Assembly (NCBI GenBank): GCA_030704615.1
Contig: CM060731.1
Coordinates: forward strand, 20,644,001-20,708,000
DNA: 64,000 nucleotides
Origin: Takakia lepidozioides
Lineage: Eukaryota; Streptophyta; Takakiopsida; Takakiales; Takakiaceae
Reading direction: 5' to 3'
In this document: in pieces, positions 24,209 to 36,280 of the stretch
How the letters are laid out: each line of letters begins with the position of its first letter
Numbering within the stretch: the stretch's first letter is position 1
Made by a program: the position numbers and the translations under genes
The notes under the pieces: generated by a model
The model's database searches: none
The model's input: only the letters and a program-made list of their open reading frames with translations
Told to the model about the DNA's origin: nothing

Positions 24209-26250
24209 GTGCCACCAGCTGTTGAGGGGAGTGCCGGTACGAGCACCAGCGATACTAGTGGGTATACAAGACGAGGTGTGCGGTTTAGGCCACTTTCACC
24301 TTCAGTGTCTTCTGAGGAAGGTTCAGATTCGGAGTCCGAAGGATTCTCGCCGAGGGTGCAAGTCATTTCCGTGCCATTGTTGTGGGACACGATGGAGGAG
24401 ATGTATGGACCTACCAAGGGGCCAAGTAGGTACTCTAGAGCTGTGGACACCATCGAGCTTGATGAGTTTATACAAGAGTTTGACAGTTGGTGTGATTTGC
24501 AGCAAATGCGCAATCCACAACTACGCCATTTATGGCGTGGAAGGGGCTATTCCAGTAGCTTGAGGGGCCGCCCATGGATGATTACCATGAATTTAGGCGG
24601 GGACATGCGGTGGAGATTGAGGAGTGGCGAGAGTATTGGTCACCTAATTATGTCTCATTCACTAGAGGCACAAGGGCAGCGGTGACACCAGCAGCTACAC
24701 AAACATCTCCAACTACAAGCACTAGTAGTGGAACAAGTAGTGCCGGTACTTCTGCAGGTGGTACCAGTTCAAAAGGTGCTAGTACTCATCCTGCCACGAC
24801 TACAACACATGTGCCTAGATTCAACCCGGTGGTGGAGTTCTTCCAGGAGTTGCGGAGGAACTACCAAGGTGTACGGAGAGAGAAGCTGCGAAGTTTGCAA
24901 GACTTCCAGCGCAAATCCAGTGAGAGCTTGCGAGAGGCCTACACTCATATGAGGCGCTTGATAAATGTGACCCAAGGGGTTACTAAAGCTCAGGCAGTCC
25001 AGCTCTGGTATGGAATTTTGGACAAGGAGCTCAGGAGAAGGGTGCGGGATGCAACCCTGTTACAAGCGGCCCAACCCACATTAGCGGATGCGGATTGAGC
25101 TCAACATGGTGGAGGAGCGAGTTGTTACCATTGGATTTGGCAAGGACATGCCTGCACGAGGCGCAGCTGCCAGCCCACAGGCACAAGGGACTGCCCAACA
25201 GCGTGGTCAGGGGGGCAAGGTTTCCCAACCCAAGTTCCATGGAGCTTACAGGGGACCTCAGGTGCAGAGGCCCGTGGCATCTTTTGCAGGCCAACAGCAA
25301 CCAGGGGTGATATGTTGGACATGTGGAGGACCCCATGTCAAGAGAGATTACCCAGAGAGTGGCAGAAGGCCGGCACAAGCACAGCCTACACAGTTGCAAT
25401 GTGGGCATTGTGACAAGTATGGGCATGGAGATGCCCAGTGTTATGACTTGCATCCTGAGTTGCGCCCAGGCCAGTTCCAAGGGAACAATGGTGGCCGGGG
25501 GCGAGGTGGACCAGCCTAGAGAGGACGAGGTGGTCGGGCACGAGGTGCAGGCCAAGGGCAAGCTCAACATGGCCAAGGACGCGGAGGTCAGGGTATTGAC
25601 CAAGGCATGGCCAACCGGCTTCAGCAGCTAGAGCAGAGGCTCGCTGCCATGGCTACAGCTCAGGTGGTACCAGCTCCCAGGCAGGATGGTCCACCTCCTG
25701 CTCCTGAGGGAGGAGATATGGGAGGCATGGGATTCATGTGCGGAGCAGCACTACCACTAGTGCAGGTGGAGTCTGCTTCAGCCGTGACTCGAGGAGCAGC
25801 ACGAGTTCCTGAGCCACGAGGTGCAGAGGTGGAATTGGATCCACAGCGTGGGGAGGCAAGCCGTCAGGCGAGGCTTCCTCAGTCATTCACATTGCAGAGA
25901 CAGTGTCGACGCCATCCATGGCACCTAGTTCTCGCCCGACTGTTACCGAGGCGGAGGTTACTATGCCATTGGGGAGAGCTACACGTGCAGCACTGACACC
26001 TGCTACCAAGGCTAGTGCAGCCGGTGTGTTATTGGGGGCAGCCACCTCTGTGTGTCAAGCCCCACTGTTCTCGGCAACCATGATTGCGACGTCGGGGGTA
26101 AGACCAGCTGCAGTGTTCAGACTAGCAGCAACACTCTGCGAGAGTGGGGAAGTCACTTCATCTTCTACGGAGTTACTGGAAGGTGTAGTGGCAGAGGGAT
26201 CCTCGGATTTGAGGGTCAAGACTGCCACGGCTGCGCCATAGCAAGCTGCA
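24209..26250 (+). pseudogene. element A gag (degraded)
   Basis: The structural polyprotein would form the virus-like particle. Open segments in three frames combine into a gag-like layout. A Ser/Thr-rich N-terminus comes first. A capsid-like helical region follows (VVEFFQELRRNYQGVRREKL, SLREAYTHMRRLINVTQGV; about 24830-25070). Two zinc knuckles lie at about 25312-25442: the first (CWTCGGPHVKRDYP) has Tyr where the last Cys should be, the second (CGHCDKYGHGDAQC) is a complete CCHC. A Gly/Arg/Gln-rich tail ends the segment. Frameshifts lie near 24560, 25090 and 25880, and in-frame TAG stops at 25517-25519 and 26239-26241. The true start is not identified; no ATG clearly leads the first open segment. 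Confidence 0.75.
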
Positions 26251-26259
26251 GCTGCCAGG

Positions 26260-26823
26260 TTGATGGAGCTGCCAGCTAGGCCAGCTTTTGAACGCGCCAT
26301 GGTGACACCTGGAGTTGTCTTGTTAGACAACCAGGGAGGCATTTTCACTTTGAGTGGACCGGCAGGCAAGAAGTACCGGCCACTGCGAGTCTTGTTGGAC
26401 TCAGGAGCTCAGCCACTGATGTTGGGCAGAGCTGCTATTGCAGGTTTGGGCCTCATGGAGGCGGATATGGAGTCTTGTCCTTTCCAGATACAGACATCTC
26501 TGGGAGGATCAGAGCAGGCTCGGGGCATGACACGGCGTGAGTTGGCCATTGGACTACAACTAGATCATCCTGTAGATGGCTCAGTGATGCGAGCCAAGGC
26601 CATTGTGACAGACGCGGTCTCTTATGATGTCCTTGTTGGTGGGGCAGTGTTATATCCCAAGGGCTTCACCCTGGACTTTTGGGAGGAGTCAGCATCCTAC
26701 AGGCCTGGATGGCAGTCAGGGGATGGTCGTCGTGCACAGCTCCCTGTGACATTCATTGGGGGTATTTGCGGCTGCCCAGCGGGGCAAGATGCCAACACTA
26801 GCCGCCTTTACAGCTGCAGTTAG
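26260..26823 (+). pseudogene. element A aspartic protease
   Basis: This is a retropepsin-like domain that would cleave Gag-Pol. The catalytic triplet region reads LRVLLDSGAQPLMLG (DSGA), followed by AIAGLGLMEAD and then DVLVGGAVLYPKGFTLDFW, the second loop of the fold. The frame is open from 26242 to a TAG at 26821-26823, with another TAG at 26830-26832. It then stays open into the left edge of the Mutator-like insertion. It is in the same frame as the methyltransferase segment that resumes after the insertion at 36935. Confidence 0.8.
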
Positions 26824-26972
26824 TTGGCCTAGAGAGTTGCTGGAAGGCAATGCCCATGCAGAGGATGTGCCACCTCCAGCAGAGCAGGAGACATGCATGG
26901 TACGGCGGAGTTGCCTGCCATGGTTGCTCACACTCCATTATGGGGTACGAGCAAGGATTTGCAGCAGGCTGC

Positions 26973-26984
26973 TGATGGACGGGT
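26973..26984 (+). repeat. 12-bp target duplication, left copy
   Basis: tgatggacgggt here is repeated exactly at 36935-36946. It flanks the Mutator-like element. The length fits the 8-12 bp usual for Mutator-superfamily insertions. Confidence 0.88.
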
Positions 26985-27852
26985 GGGGAATGCTTGCGCG
27001 TGAGCGTGGCCGCATGAGCCTGTGAGCCTGTGAGCCTGGCTAGGCTCACGCCACGTCAGCAAGCATCCACGTGTTCAGGCCCTATTTCCGTGCCTTCCCC
27101 CCCCTCCCCCCCCCCCTATTACCGCGGATCAGCTGTCGCCTATGTCCTAATTTTTTATCCCTCTTCATTGCCCCCACATGAATATTCTTTGTGGCCGAGA
27201 ACAATGGCAGGTTTGCAGATGAATTATGATTGAGGTCATGACTGTGGAATGAGGAGATCGCCCACTAGAGAACTGAATATTAAAAGCAATTTTTTTTTTT
27301 TGGCAAACCAGTACATTCATTCCAACACACAAACATTTTTCAATTCCGCAATCCGAAGACCTACCCTAGGCAATCCCTAACTGTACTTACGGGAACGCGC
27401 AAAGAACTTGAAAAACAGTTTGGGGATGGAAGCAAAACCAAAACACAATTTATTGAGCCTCGGTACTTGAACCTAAAGAAATATTGGAGGTTTCAGATGA
27501 ACCACTTCCAGAGTTTACAGCAATATCATCTATGACTACAGCAGCACATCCATGACGTTTTTTATTCCACGACCTTCATGGAGATGCGAATACAGTGTTT
27601 GTTCGGATAACACCCGTGCGCAAGCTTCCGCGTAAACCAGCAAGCGGTTGGATCTAGGGGGACTCGGGGACATGTAGTATCCTTGGAAACCGAAAGGTGT
27701 CTGCTGATTCGATGACTGGTGCCGAACTCTGAAAAGCAAGAAGAGGAATGGTGGTAGATGTTAACATCCAGATATAGACAATGTAAGCCACTATTTGGCG
27801 AACGGGAACGACACAAGGAAATGCAACATATTTTGCACGACTACAGAAGAAC
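26985..27852. other. left subterminal region of the Mutator-like element
   Basis: This contains the (G)TGAGC motifs of the left end, the sequence ggctcacgccacgtcagc (27044-27061, also in direct orientation near 36815-36832), a C-rich run (about 27097-27116) and then unassigned sequence up to the end of the minus-strand gene. A further 3' exon or UTR of that gene may lie here but could not be defined. Confidence 0.5.
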
Positions 27853-30800
27853 TTACTCACACTCAAAATCGGAGTCCACGTCTAGATCCTCGTCAGGCGC
27901 TTCGGGCTCCTCCAAAAGTCCCTCTGTGGATGGGGCAGAAGTAGTGCCCGACTCAAGCTGTCGAAGCTTGCTTGAGAAGAGCTCCGTATCAGCTTCCATG
28001 CCAAAGAAGTGCCTTCCGGCGCTCTTGCAAGCATGAAAACATGCTCCTGCAAATCCAAGAAGAACGAGAAATAAAAACAGGGTTTCCCTAAGGTCACTGC
28101 CCATATGTCAAACACAATGTGAAGGGCCCCACCTGTGCCCATAGACAAGTCAACCACTCGTCCACCATGACGGCTGCATGTCTCCACCAAAGTCTGCATG
28201 AAAGCTGGAGATTTCTCCTGTGCACCTCTCCAAGGGACACCAATCGACCTTTTCATAGTTCGACCCGAGTCGACGTAATTGAAGATAACATCATCCTCCA
28301 CAGGCTCGCAGGTGGGGTCAATGTGAGCTGCAAGGTCCCTCAACTGAAACTCAGCAACACCAGGAGGAAGAGTGTCCTTCTGCCTCACCAGGCACAAAGC
28401 TTCAAACACCCGTGTCTATCAATAATCACGAAGAGAGCATGAGACAGAAGACATAACCCACCATTTTGATGTAACGAAAAACCACGAAACATCAATTGAA
28501 AGGAACCAACTCACTTTCTGCCCCGGGAACTTGCCCTTCGTAAGAGGCAGAGTATTGATGCATGTCCAAGTTTTGATGACACGAAACCCGGAAGCTTTCA
28601 TGTAGCTGAAAAGAGTTCTTCGAGCCGACATGTCCTTTGACTGCATGAGAAGAAGAGCCCCTGAGTCCGAAAGGAATGCTGAACGAGAAAGCCCACTGCC
28701 AGTAACGAGAATCCGATTTGTTCCAAGTCGGGGTCGAATTGGAAGGGAACACATCAGGGACAGGAAAACCGTCAGGAATGTCCAACACCACAAGGTCAGT
28801 CGCGTATGCCTGCTGAACTCCATTCACCCATTCCGGACTTTTTGTGACCTACAGCAAAAAACAAGAGACAGTGTAAGAAGCCCAATCCAAATCTAACAGG
28901 AGATCAATCCCCTGGACAAGCCACAACAAGTTGCCAAAACACAATTATTCATACAACAGTTTAGACATAAGTGCTTACCTGAGTGAGGAACGAAACAAGC
29001 ATGTCCCATGATTTCGAGGGCACCCCTTTGAATGTGGACTTCCTGGACTCCATCATTGCAAGAAAACTTTCATTCAGCACCTTACGATTGAACTGGCCCA
29101 AAACCCTGGAGGGATGTTCTCTCGCCTCGAAAACTTGCTCCCTCGGCTTTGATGTTCTCCTATCCCTCCTTGTGGGAGAAGGCTGTCTTCCAGGAACCTC
29201 TGACGGTCCCTGTCCTTGCGGAGTTGCACTTTTCCCCTTCCCCTTCGGATCCCCGACAATCTCCCCCTTTCGTTTTGGAGTAGCAGTTTTCTCGGGCTCT
29301 TTTGCAGCCAGAGCAGAAATGATTCTGTCCTGGATGTCTTTGTCAGCCAATGGGGCAATTGATGCATCATTGTCGTTCAGGTTTCTCAAAACAACTTCAT
29401 CGAATGGTGTGTCCTGTTTTGGCAGGTCGAGGTACCACCCACAGTCTCTGAAGTGCGCCCTGCTCCAGTCTTTGGCAATACTAGCCGTGTACATTGTCTT
29501 GTCATTGGAGGGGTCAGCCCACGAATAGATGAAGTCTGGGTCATCGCTAAGGTACTTTCCCGGTATGAGGATATGATACATATACCTGAATTACACACCA
29601 AAAACCCAGACAGTCATTCGATCTGAAAATGAAAAGAACACACATCCGGAAAAAGATATTGAAATGCAGGAAGGCAACACTCAGAAATGAACTTTTGCAA
29701 TCCCGAATCAACCTTGCGTTGACGCAATGTTGATTCAAGCAAAAATGGGAAACACCAAATGATAATGTTGTATTGATAGAGACAACGACTGACAAGCGCA
29801 ATTCAACATTGCTTCAAAGCAAGGTTGTTTTCATTCACAGAGGAAATGGAAAACACTGCTTGAAAACTACAATGTCACTATGTACTGGTGCGGATATTCA
29901 ACATTGCGTTGGCGCAATGTTGAAATCCTCTGTTGAAACACATGTCAATGGTATCTGATAATCATAAGTTTCCTACAATTGTATGGAAATCGAGAGATTG
30001 CTGCGGGACATTTCCAAAAATCCATACCGCCAAACAACGTTGCGTCAACGCAAGTCTGTTTGTTGGTACAGTGAAAGCTGTAAATAGCATTTCAAACAGA
30101 CTCCAAACAGTCTTATGTTCATCTTGGCAGCATTGGAACTGGATTTGAACTACCCAAAACCACAAGAAAAGCTACATAGCCTGCCACTTCATCAACCTTG
30201 CGTTGACGCAAGGCTGATTTTCCTATCAGTTTATCCCCTTTCACATGCAGAAAAACGGCATTATGGGATACCCTGGTATAGGTAACTGAAACCGGGACAA
30301 TGGGATACAACCTTGCGTTAATGCAATGTTGCTCGACTGCACATGCAGAGCCCTCAGAGATCCCTCAAAGCCCTGCAAATTCGCAATTCTTTATGGAAAG
30401 AACGACACAAGAATGCAGAAACATACCCTTCAAGTACCAAATTTGATTCAAGGAGATCACACCTGTACAACACTCGTTTCATTGCTTGCTCGCTGTTGTA
30501 CTGGTTTTTGAATTCGTACGACCTGGAGATTCCTTTGTCTTTCTCAAACTCCCTGAAGAAGCAGGTTTTCCAGACAGCGAGCTTCCATCTCCTGATGTAG
30601 GCCTCCAGTGTGATCTGGGGGCAAGCCATCTGGATTTTATAGTCTGCCATCGACTCAGCAAGTACAGCCACTGCACGTTTTTCCAACTGCAACAAGAAAG
30701 CTCATGAGAATTTGGGAGAGGTTACGGAGCAACACAAATGTCTGAAAATGGTTTGGTGGAAACCATACCTGGCTCCAGAATGTGGCTTTGTGTAGCCACT

Positions 30801-32166
30801 GGTCGAATGTGTGGTCGCTAACAACTTTTATTGCTTGTGTCTTCGGGTCCCTCTCTGGAGTTGGGAACATGTTCGTGTCTCTAACAAGAGGATCCGAATT
30901 CCATATCTCCAACCACCTGATTTTAGTTGCATTGTCCACCATTGAAATGGAAAGGCGATGTAGTTTCTCCTGAGTCATTTCTGGCTTGGACCCATACTTG
31001 TCATAGTGTGCTTTCACCTGCTCCAGAAATTCCGTGCCAAGACCTGGATCTGCTATCCGGATTTGTTTGTCGAATGCACTCATGAGGTTCTTCCTTTGAT
31101 TATTCATCTCGAACTTCATCATGTCCTCAAGCCCAGTTGCAGACCGCTGCTCTTCTGTGTGGGAATCATAGTACTCTGCTTTCGCCTTCAAACCAGTTTC
31201 TGCTATTTCTTGCTGCATACATTACAGGTAAAAAGAATCAAACACTGGCGTTTCTTCACAAAATTTGTAGTAATAACAAGCAAACACGTGTCAAGAAGCT
31301 TACAATGTACATGTAGTCAAGAAAAGCCTCCCTTGTCAAGCTATACCATGTGCTTGTCTTCTTCTCAGCACACCTCTTCATCTGCTGAGGACTGAGCACG
31401 TTCGTGAATGACTCCAGTGGCATCAGCCCTACCTTCTGGATGCGGAATAGAGTGTGGCACAGATTGGTCGTCACATGAGATGTTTCATTGGACCTGGAAT
31501 AACCTTCAACTCATAAGATGATTTCAAATTGTCGAAACGCGGAACAGACACAAAGTTGGAAACTTACTTGTTTATGTCGTGCATGGCTGTCAAGAGCTGT
31601 GTGACACGTCCTTTGTGATCGAGAACCATGGAAACCACGCTCCAGTGCCATTCGATCTCGTCCGAGTGCAAGCTTGATATGTAATCCATCCAGGCAAGCA
31701 GTCTGTGGTTCCCATCCCAGACAAAAAACATCTTTCCCATGAATGCTTTTGTGGAGGCCTTTTTGGACAGCTTAAACTCAAACTCCCTGTTTACATCCCG
31801 CCAGCATGCATCCCAACTTTGCTCAATGTCCTCTGTTACAAGACACTCCTCTCCTTTCGTGTTCATAGTGGATACGTAGAACACTGCTGATCCCTTGACA
31901 TAGCCGTGAACAAAGTCGTTCTTCAACTTCGTTATATCATTCCTCAATGTCGGTCGAACAACGGGCATGGAGATCATCCTGCACAGCGGAATGACCAGGT
32001 TTCCGCCGGGAACCTCCATCGACAGAATCACCTTCGACGAGTTCACTTTTTGCCCACCCATTATCTCCTCGGCCTTGTCTTCATAGTGTCCCTCCAATGA
32101 GTCTTCCTCACCTTCACCTTCTGACGCGGCCAAATCTTCCCCCTCGGATTTCCTTTTTCTTTTCCT
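27853..32166 (-). pseudogene. transposon accessory gene with beta-class amino-methyltransferase-like C-terminus
   Basis: Eight exons can be joined by splice signals, in transcript order: 32166-31568, 31493-31304, 31212-30769, 30686-30463, 29585-28979, 28848-28515, 28415-28133, 28046-27853 (about 950 residues). The 5'-most exon was not found. The N-terminal 500 or so residues match no family I know. A Pro/Lys/Arg-rich segment comes next. The C-terminal part follows the permuted order of beta-class N6/N4 DNA methyltransferases. A motif-IV-like DLVVLDIPDGFP comes first (where DPPY or SPPW would be expected). Then DSGALLLMQ and GFRVIKTWTCIN, and last a motif-I-like RVVDLSMGTGGACFHACKSA ending GRHFFGMEAD. 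Exon 28848-28515 has a one-base shift near 28680. If the residues are true, the catalytic motif is atypical, so it may bind DNA or SAM without methylating. The fold call is inference from motif order. Confidence 0.6.
29708..30331. repeat. palindromic motif cluster, left set
   Basis: Near-perfect palindromes of about 24-28 bp on the pattern tcaaccttgcgttgacgcaa-ggttga lie at 29708-29733, 29802-29826, 29897-29924, 30034-30054, 30192-30217 and 30308-30331, with one more at 32214-32239. They fall in the intron between exons 30686-30463 and 29585-28979 and upstream of exon 32166, not in coding sequence. The inner core TTGCGTTGACGCAA is the most constant part. Confidence 0.8.
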
Positions 32167-32778
32167 CTGCACACAATGAATACTCTGTGAGTGACAGATT
32201 GAGCTCCGATGGATCAACCTTGCTTTGACGCAAGGTTGATTGATGGGGATGTAGTTTAGCATAAAGGAAAGACTTTTGAACCCAAAAAATGCTTTGCGTT
32301 GCAACGTTCAGTGCGCCACTGACTCGTTCCACATGCATGGCGAACACGTGTCCATATCATCGTTCTGTATATCGGCGGAGATCATTGGATCCTCATCCAT
32401 CCAAAATTCGTTGGGGTCTAATCACCTCTCATCTGAAAAAGTTCATTTTTGGGTAATATCTTCTGGGATGTTCCAGAGGAATGTGAAGAATGTACAGTTG
32501 TACAGCAGTGCAGGTGCCGTTAAAATTAAATGGAAATGGGCATCTCTTCTGGACTCTCTGACATGACAACCAAATGGCGGCTCTGTCAGTCAATCTTTCA
32601 ACTAATGAGCTGGTGGGGCACTTGTGAAAAAATAGTTGGATTCTAGGATTAGCAGATCTGCAAGCCGGAGCGATACTTGCAATTGTGTGTGAGGACGCCA
32701 AAAACTCCGCTCCCACACAACCTGCATTCAGAAGCACCATCGGACTGTGAACTCTACTTTCTGAAGCAACATCGACAT
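32167..32778. promoter_or_regulatory. divergent intergenic region of the Mutator-like element
   Basis: The space between the two oppositely transcribed genes. It includes one copy of the palindromic motif (32214-32239) and probably the unplaced first exon(s) of the minus-strand gene. The divergent layout suggests a shared or back-to-back promoter. No TATA box was assigned. Confidence 0.45.
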
Positions 32779-33303
32779 ATGGCCTCCCAGGCCATGGGCT
32801 CCCTTGACGCGGACTTCTTCAGTGAGGACCACCCTGTGCCATTTTCTTACGAGGTGGAAGATGATGGTTTTGCGGTGGTGCATGAACTCGTCCTCGCAAC
32901 GCAGTTTCGGTTGGAAAATGGAAGTCTATTCGTTCAGAGGGAAGTGTACGATGCCAATGGAAAACTGGTCAAGTACGCGTTCCAGAAACCTTCGCATACT
33001 GCACCAACCACACAATGGAGAGTGCCTCCAGGCAGATACAAGGTGCTTAGTGCTCCTCTGAGACAGTCTGCAGGATCGTTCGTAACTCCTGGCACGGCAG
33101 CATCAGTGGCCCAGGAGAAAACACCCGTGGTTGTCAAGAAGGAGACGAGTAGCGTTAACACTGTGGTTGAGCTTTCGGACTCATCCTCCGATGATACATG
33201 TGCAATACCGCCCGTGGATCAGCCATGTCCACATGTAGAAGCAGATGTGGAGGAGATCACCAGTGTCATTCCTAAACTGAAAGCCATGGGTGGGATGGCA
33301 TGA
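32779..33303 (+). CDS. transposon ORF with a SUMO-interaction-like motif
   Basis: 174 codons from ATG at 32779, the start chosen because MASQAMGSLDADFF follows and the upstream in-frame Met lies in likely leader. No family is recognised. The most telling feature is VVELSDSSSDDT near residues 134-145: a short hydrophobic patch followed by Ser and Asp, the usual form of a SUMO-interacting motif. The ORF precedes the transposase on the same strand by about 110 bp. It could be its own protein or a 5' exon of the transposase; no matching-phase splice pair was found. The function is unknown. Confidence 0.5.
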   Translation: MASQAMGSLDADFFSEDHPVPFSYEVEDDGFAVVHELVLATQFRLENGSLFVQREVYDANGKLVKYAFQKPSHTAPTTQWRVPPGRYKVLSAPLRQSAGSFVTPGTAASVAQEKTPVVVKKETSSVNTVVELSDSSSDDTCAIPPVDQPCPHVEADVEEITSVIPKLKAMGGMA

Positions 33304-33413
33304 TTCAAGAGTGAGTTGAGGGGGATAGACTGGAGCACTTTCAATATTCAGAGGGTGGCATTCTTGCCGTAATCTTTTGATGGTAATACTGTTTTCGAGC
33401 TGCCTCCTCCTAG

Positions 33414-36280
33414 TCGCGTGGGGGGCATTTCCAGTCTCCTGGAAGGAATGGACAAAAAGCACGATGGGCACCCTTGGTGCCGCACAAAAACCTCCAATAT
33501 TCACAACAACGACAAACTCATATTCAGGCGAACAGTCTGTAATGGGCACCTGAAATGCGAGAACATGAAATGCAGACACTTCGCATTGTCAGGTGTGCAA
33601 AACCAAAGAAAATGGGATGGTGTCAGTGAGAATCCATTCAAGCCTGGGGTGACACCACCATACAGTAACACTTTTGTGTGCAAGTTCTGTAGGGTACCAC
33701 CTTGCTGCCTTGCTTTGTGTGGCGCCAGATTGTATTATGTGGTGCATCGATTCAAAACCCTAACTAGAGCCTGTGTCCATTTTGGTTTTCACAACCACCC
33801 TGTGTCCAAGGGGGGTTATAGGGAGAGCGTTGACACAGTCTCGCGTCTGATAAGGCAAGAGTTGGATACCAATCCAACTGGAACCACATCTGCAATTGCC
33901 ATGGGGGCGAGCAAGTCCTTTCTGGAAAGCCGTATTCTGTGTGCATCAAATTCGGTTGGAGGAATACTGGAGGGACCAGCTTTGGACACTGTTATGGACC
34001 ATTTCTCAACTTTGACTTCTCCAAACATTAGGATCTTCCAACGCTTTAAGAATGGGCTCTGGGAGCCGAGGTTATATGGACAATATTATGGATTTGAAGA
34101 AAATGAGCATATACGACTACATCCAAGACAGCGTTTTCCCGGGACAAGGAGCCAGGAAAGTGTTCTTGTTCAAAATGTCCACAAAAGGTGAGGGCAGCGG
34201 GGTCAGCCTGGTTAAACGTATGCAGAAGGGTGGCGATCTTGGCAACTGCTTCCTTATGTTCGATCATGTCAAGAGGGTTAAAGACTGGACCACAATGGCA
34301 TGTCATGTTTACGACCCTGTGTACCAGCGGGTCATGACAATTGCAGTGTATGACATGCAGTCAGAGGACACAGATTCACAACAACTCATGTGGGAAGCTC
34401 TCGTTCGTGTTATGGCCTCCAATGGTCTCCCATCTCCCAATTTCGTTGGTTTCATGGCCGATAGTGCTCAAGCTAACTTCAACGCTGTCCGCATTGTGTT
34501 CGGGACGCGAGATCCAAAAGTGCCAATGCCTGGAAGAGAACGTACGTGTCTTTTCCATTGGACACAATCCCTGGACAAACACACAAAGACATACATCAAG
34601 CCAGATATGCAGACTATGCATCGTCAACTGTGCAAACAGTACAAAGACGCCAAAACTATGGGGGAAGCGAATACATTGTTCCAGACAATTCGTGCCTGGT
34701 GGTACTCATCTGGAGCGGCATCGGAGGACAACATGAGGACACTGCAAGACTGGTTCGCATTTTGGCACTTCCGTTACCAACAGTGGGGAGCGGCCATGAC
34801 AACGGTGAGTGGTTTGCATTCACCTTCGTTTGGGTGCTTCGGATATATGTTTCATGGTCCAATCCTTATATCGGTTTTGTGTTCTTTTGCCTTGCAGCAT
34901 ATGTCCATTGAGGAGATGGCGGACATGGCTTCTTGCAATCTTGCGGAGACAGTGCACAATGCCTGGTTGCAGCAATCCGGCAAAAAAGGAAGAGATTTGT
35001 ATGCGGCGACGGCCGATGACCTTATTCGTGCTCTGCAGCAGCAAACCAGATACAAGTCATTCTTGAGGGGTGGCCTTGGTGGCAAAGGCCCGGACAGGAG
35101 CGAGTTGATGTTGCGGGCAGCTGGAAGATCAGGGGATCCCAGCAAAATAGCGCGGGCCGTGAGCATATGTGCAGATGGCACCCCTCTCGTGGGAAGAGTT
35201 CCCCATCTGGAAGGCGAAGAGAGATTCGGGTCTTGCAAACGGAAATTGGACACCCCTCCGGGATCGGATGCAGATTCCCATAGGGCGGACAGGGTGAACT
35301 TCTCGACGCCACGTGTTCCCTTGGATCAGAGATGGAATTGCGGAACATCCACAGGTGAGGGCTACTCTGCCCCAAAGCGGACCCCTGCATCAAGCATTGT
35401 CACTGCAATGGTTGAAGACCAGAACGTGGTGCCACATATAATCGAGTCCATGGGCTTGGACGAGGTTTGGCATATAGAACGCCCAAGTGCTGGATCGCGT
35501 GTGAAATGCGCGGCGATCAGGGCTACCAATCATGAAAAATGTACATCATTAATATCCAGAGGGAAAGAACGCACTGCAGCTCCTACATTCACGGGTTTGT
35601 TTCTCCCTTATGGACAAGGCGAGGCAAAGAACCACAAGTTCTGGTTCTGCGCTGACGATTGTGGGAGATGTGTGCATGGGACAGTGAGGCCTTCCGTGGT
35701 AAGGAAGCCTACTCCACCAACCGTGTGGCCTGTGAAGATGGGCACAGGTCTCACTCACCGAGAGATCGTAATGTTAGAAGAGGCGGGTTTCTCCCTAGCC
35801 AGACATTCCATTGCACATGAAGGTGCTTCAAGTAGAAGCGGTTCACGGGTACCTCCGCCTGACGCTCACTTGTGGCCAACCAGAAGGAATGGGAAGCTGG
35901 TTCGACGATTCCCTCCAACCGCAGAACACTACGGCAAAATTGAGTCCGCCAGAATGCTTCACGCTCGTGTTGCAGGAACAATGGAAGTGCCTGAACCAGG
36001 GTATGGTCGGGTCTTCACCATGATCTCATCCGCATCTGCGCTGCAGGACAGGACGTACGACATCACTGTTTCCAATTTTCCCAATTGTACATGTCCTGAT
36101 TTTGTTGGTATGCTTTCAAGTAGTTTGGGAAAGAGAGGGAAGTTCATACCGTGCAAACACCTTTACTTCGTCTTCTTGAGAAGGATGGTTTGTGATCCAA
36201 AGCGCGACTTCTTCATTCACCAAGCCACTATGAGTTTCAACGAAGTCAACACACTTCTACAGCGGGATACAACCCCATAA
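33414..36280 (+). pseudogene. Mutator-like transposase with N-terminal zinc finger and C-terminal SWIM finger
   Basis: A Mutator-superfamily DDE transposase. The open frame begins just after a plausible acceptor (cctcctag, ending 33413). The N-terminal part has a Cys/His cluster of WRKY-GCM/FLYWCH type (CNGHLKCENMKC, ending ACVHFGFHNHPVSKGGY). The DDE core shows GNCFLMFDHV (first Asp), NFVGFMADSAQANFNAV (second Asp), the family-typical CLFHWTQSLDKH and a later Glu in CNLAETVHNAWLQQ. Near the end, CTCPDF and, about 20 residues on, CKHLYFV give the CxC...CxH of a SWIM zinc finger. A 93-bp in-frame intron is likely at 34805-34897 (GTGAGT...TTGCAG). The frame changes near 34055, the only clear break. 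Product: DNA cleavage and strand transfer at the element ends. Confidence 0.85.

Noticed and set aside
28983-29528. 181-codon plus-strand ORF opposite the accessory gene
   Set aside because: It is the antisense shadow of a minus-strand exon that joins in phase to its neighbours and has splice sites.
34805-34897. Coding continuation of the transposase through this segment
   Set aside because: The 31 codons are open, but GTGAGT and TTGCAG flank exactly 93 bases and the translated piece is hydrophobic and unlike the surrounding helical region. An in-frame intron is more likely.
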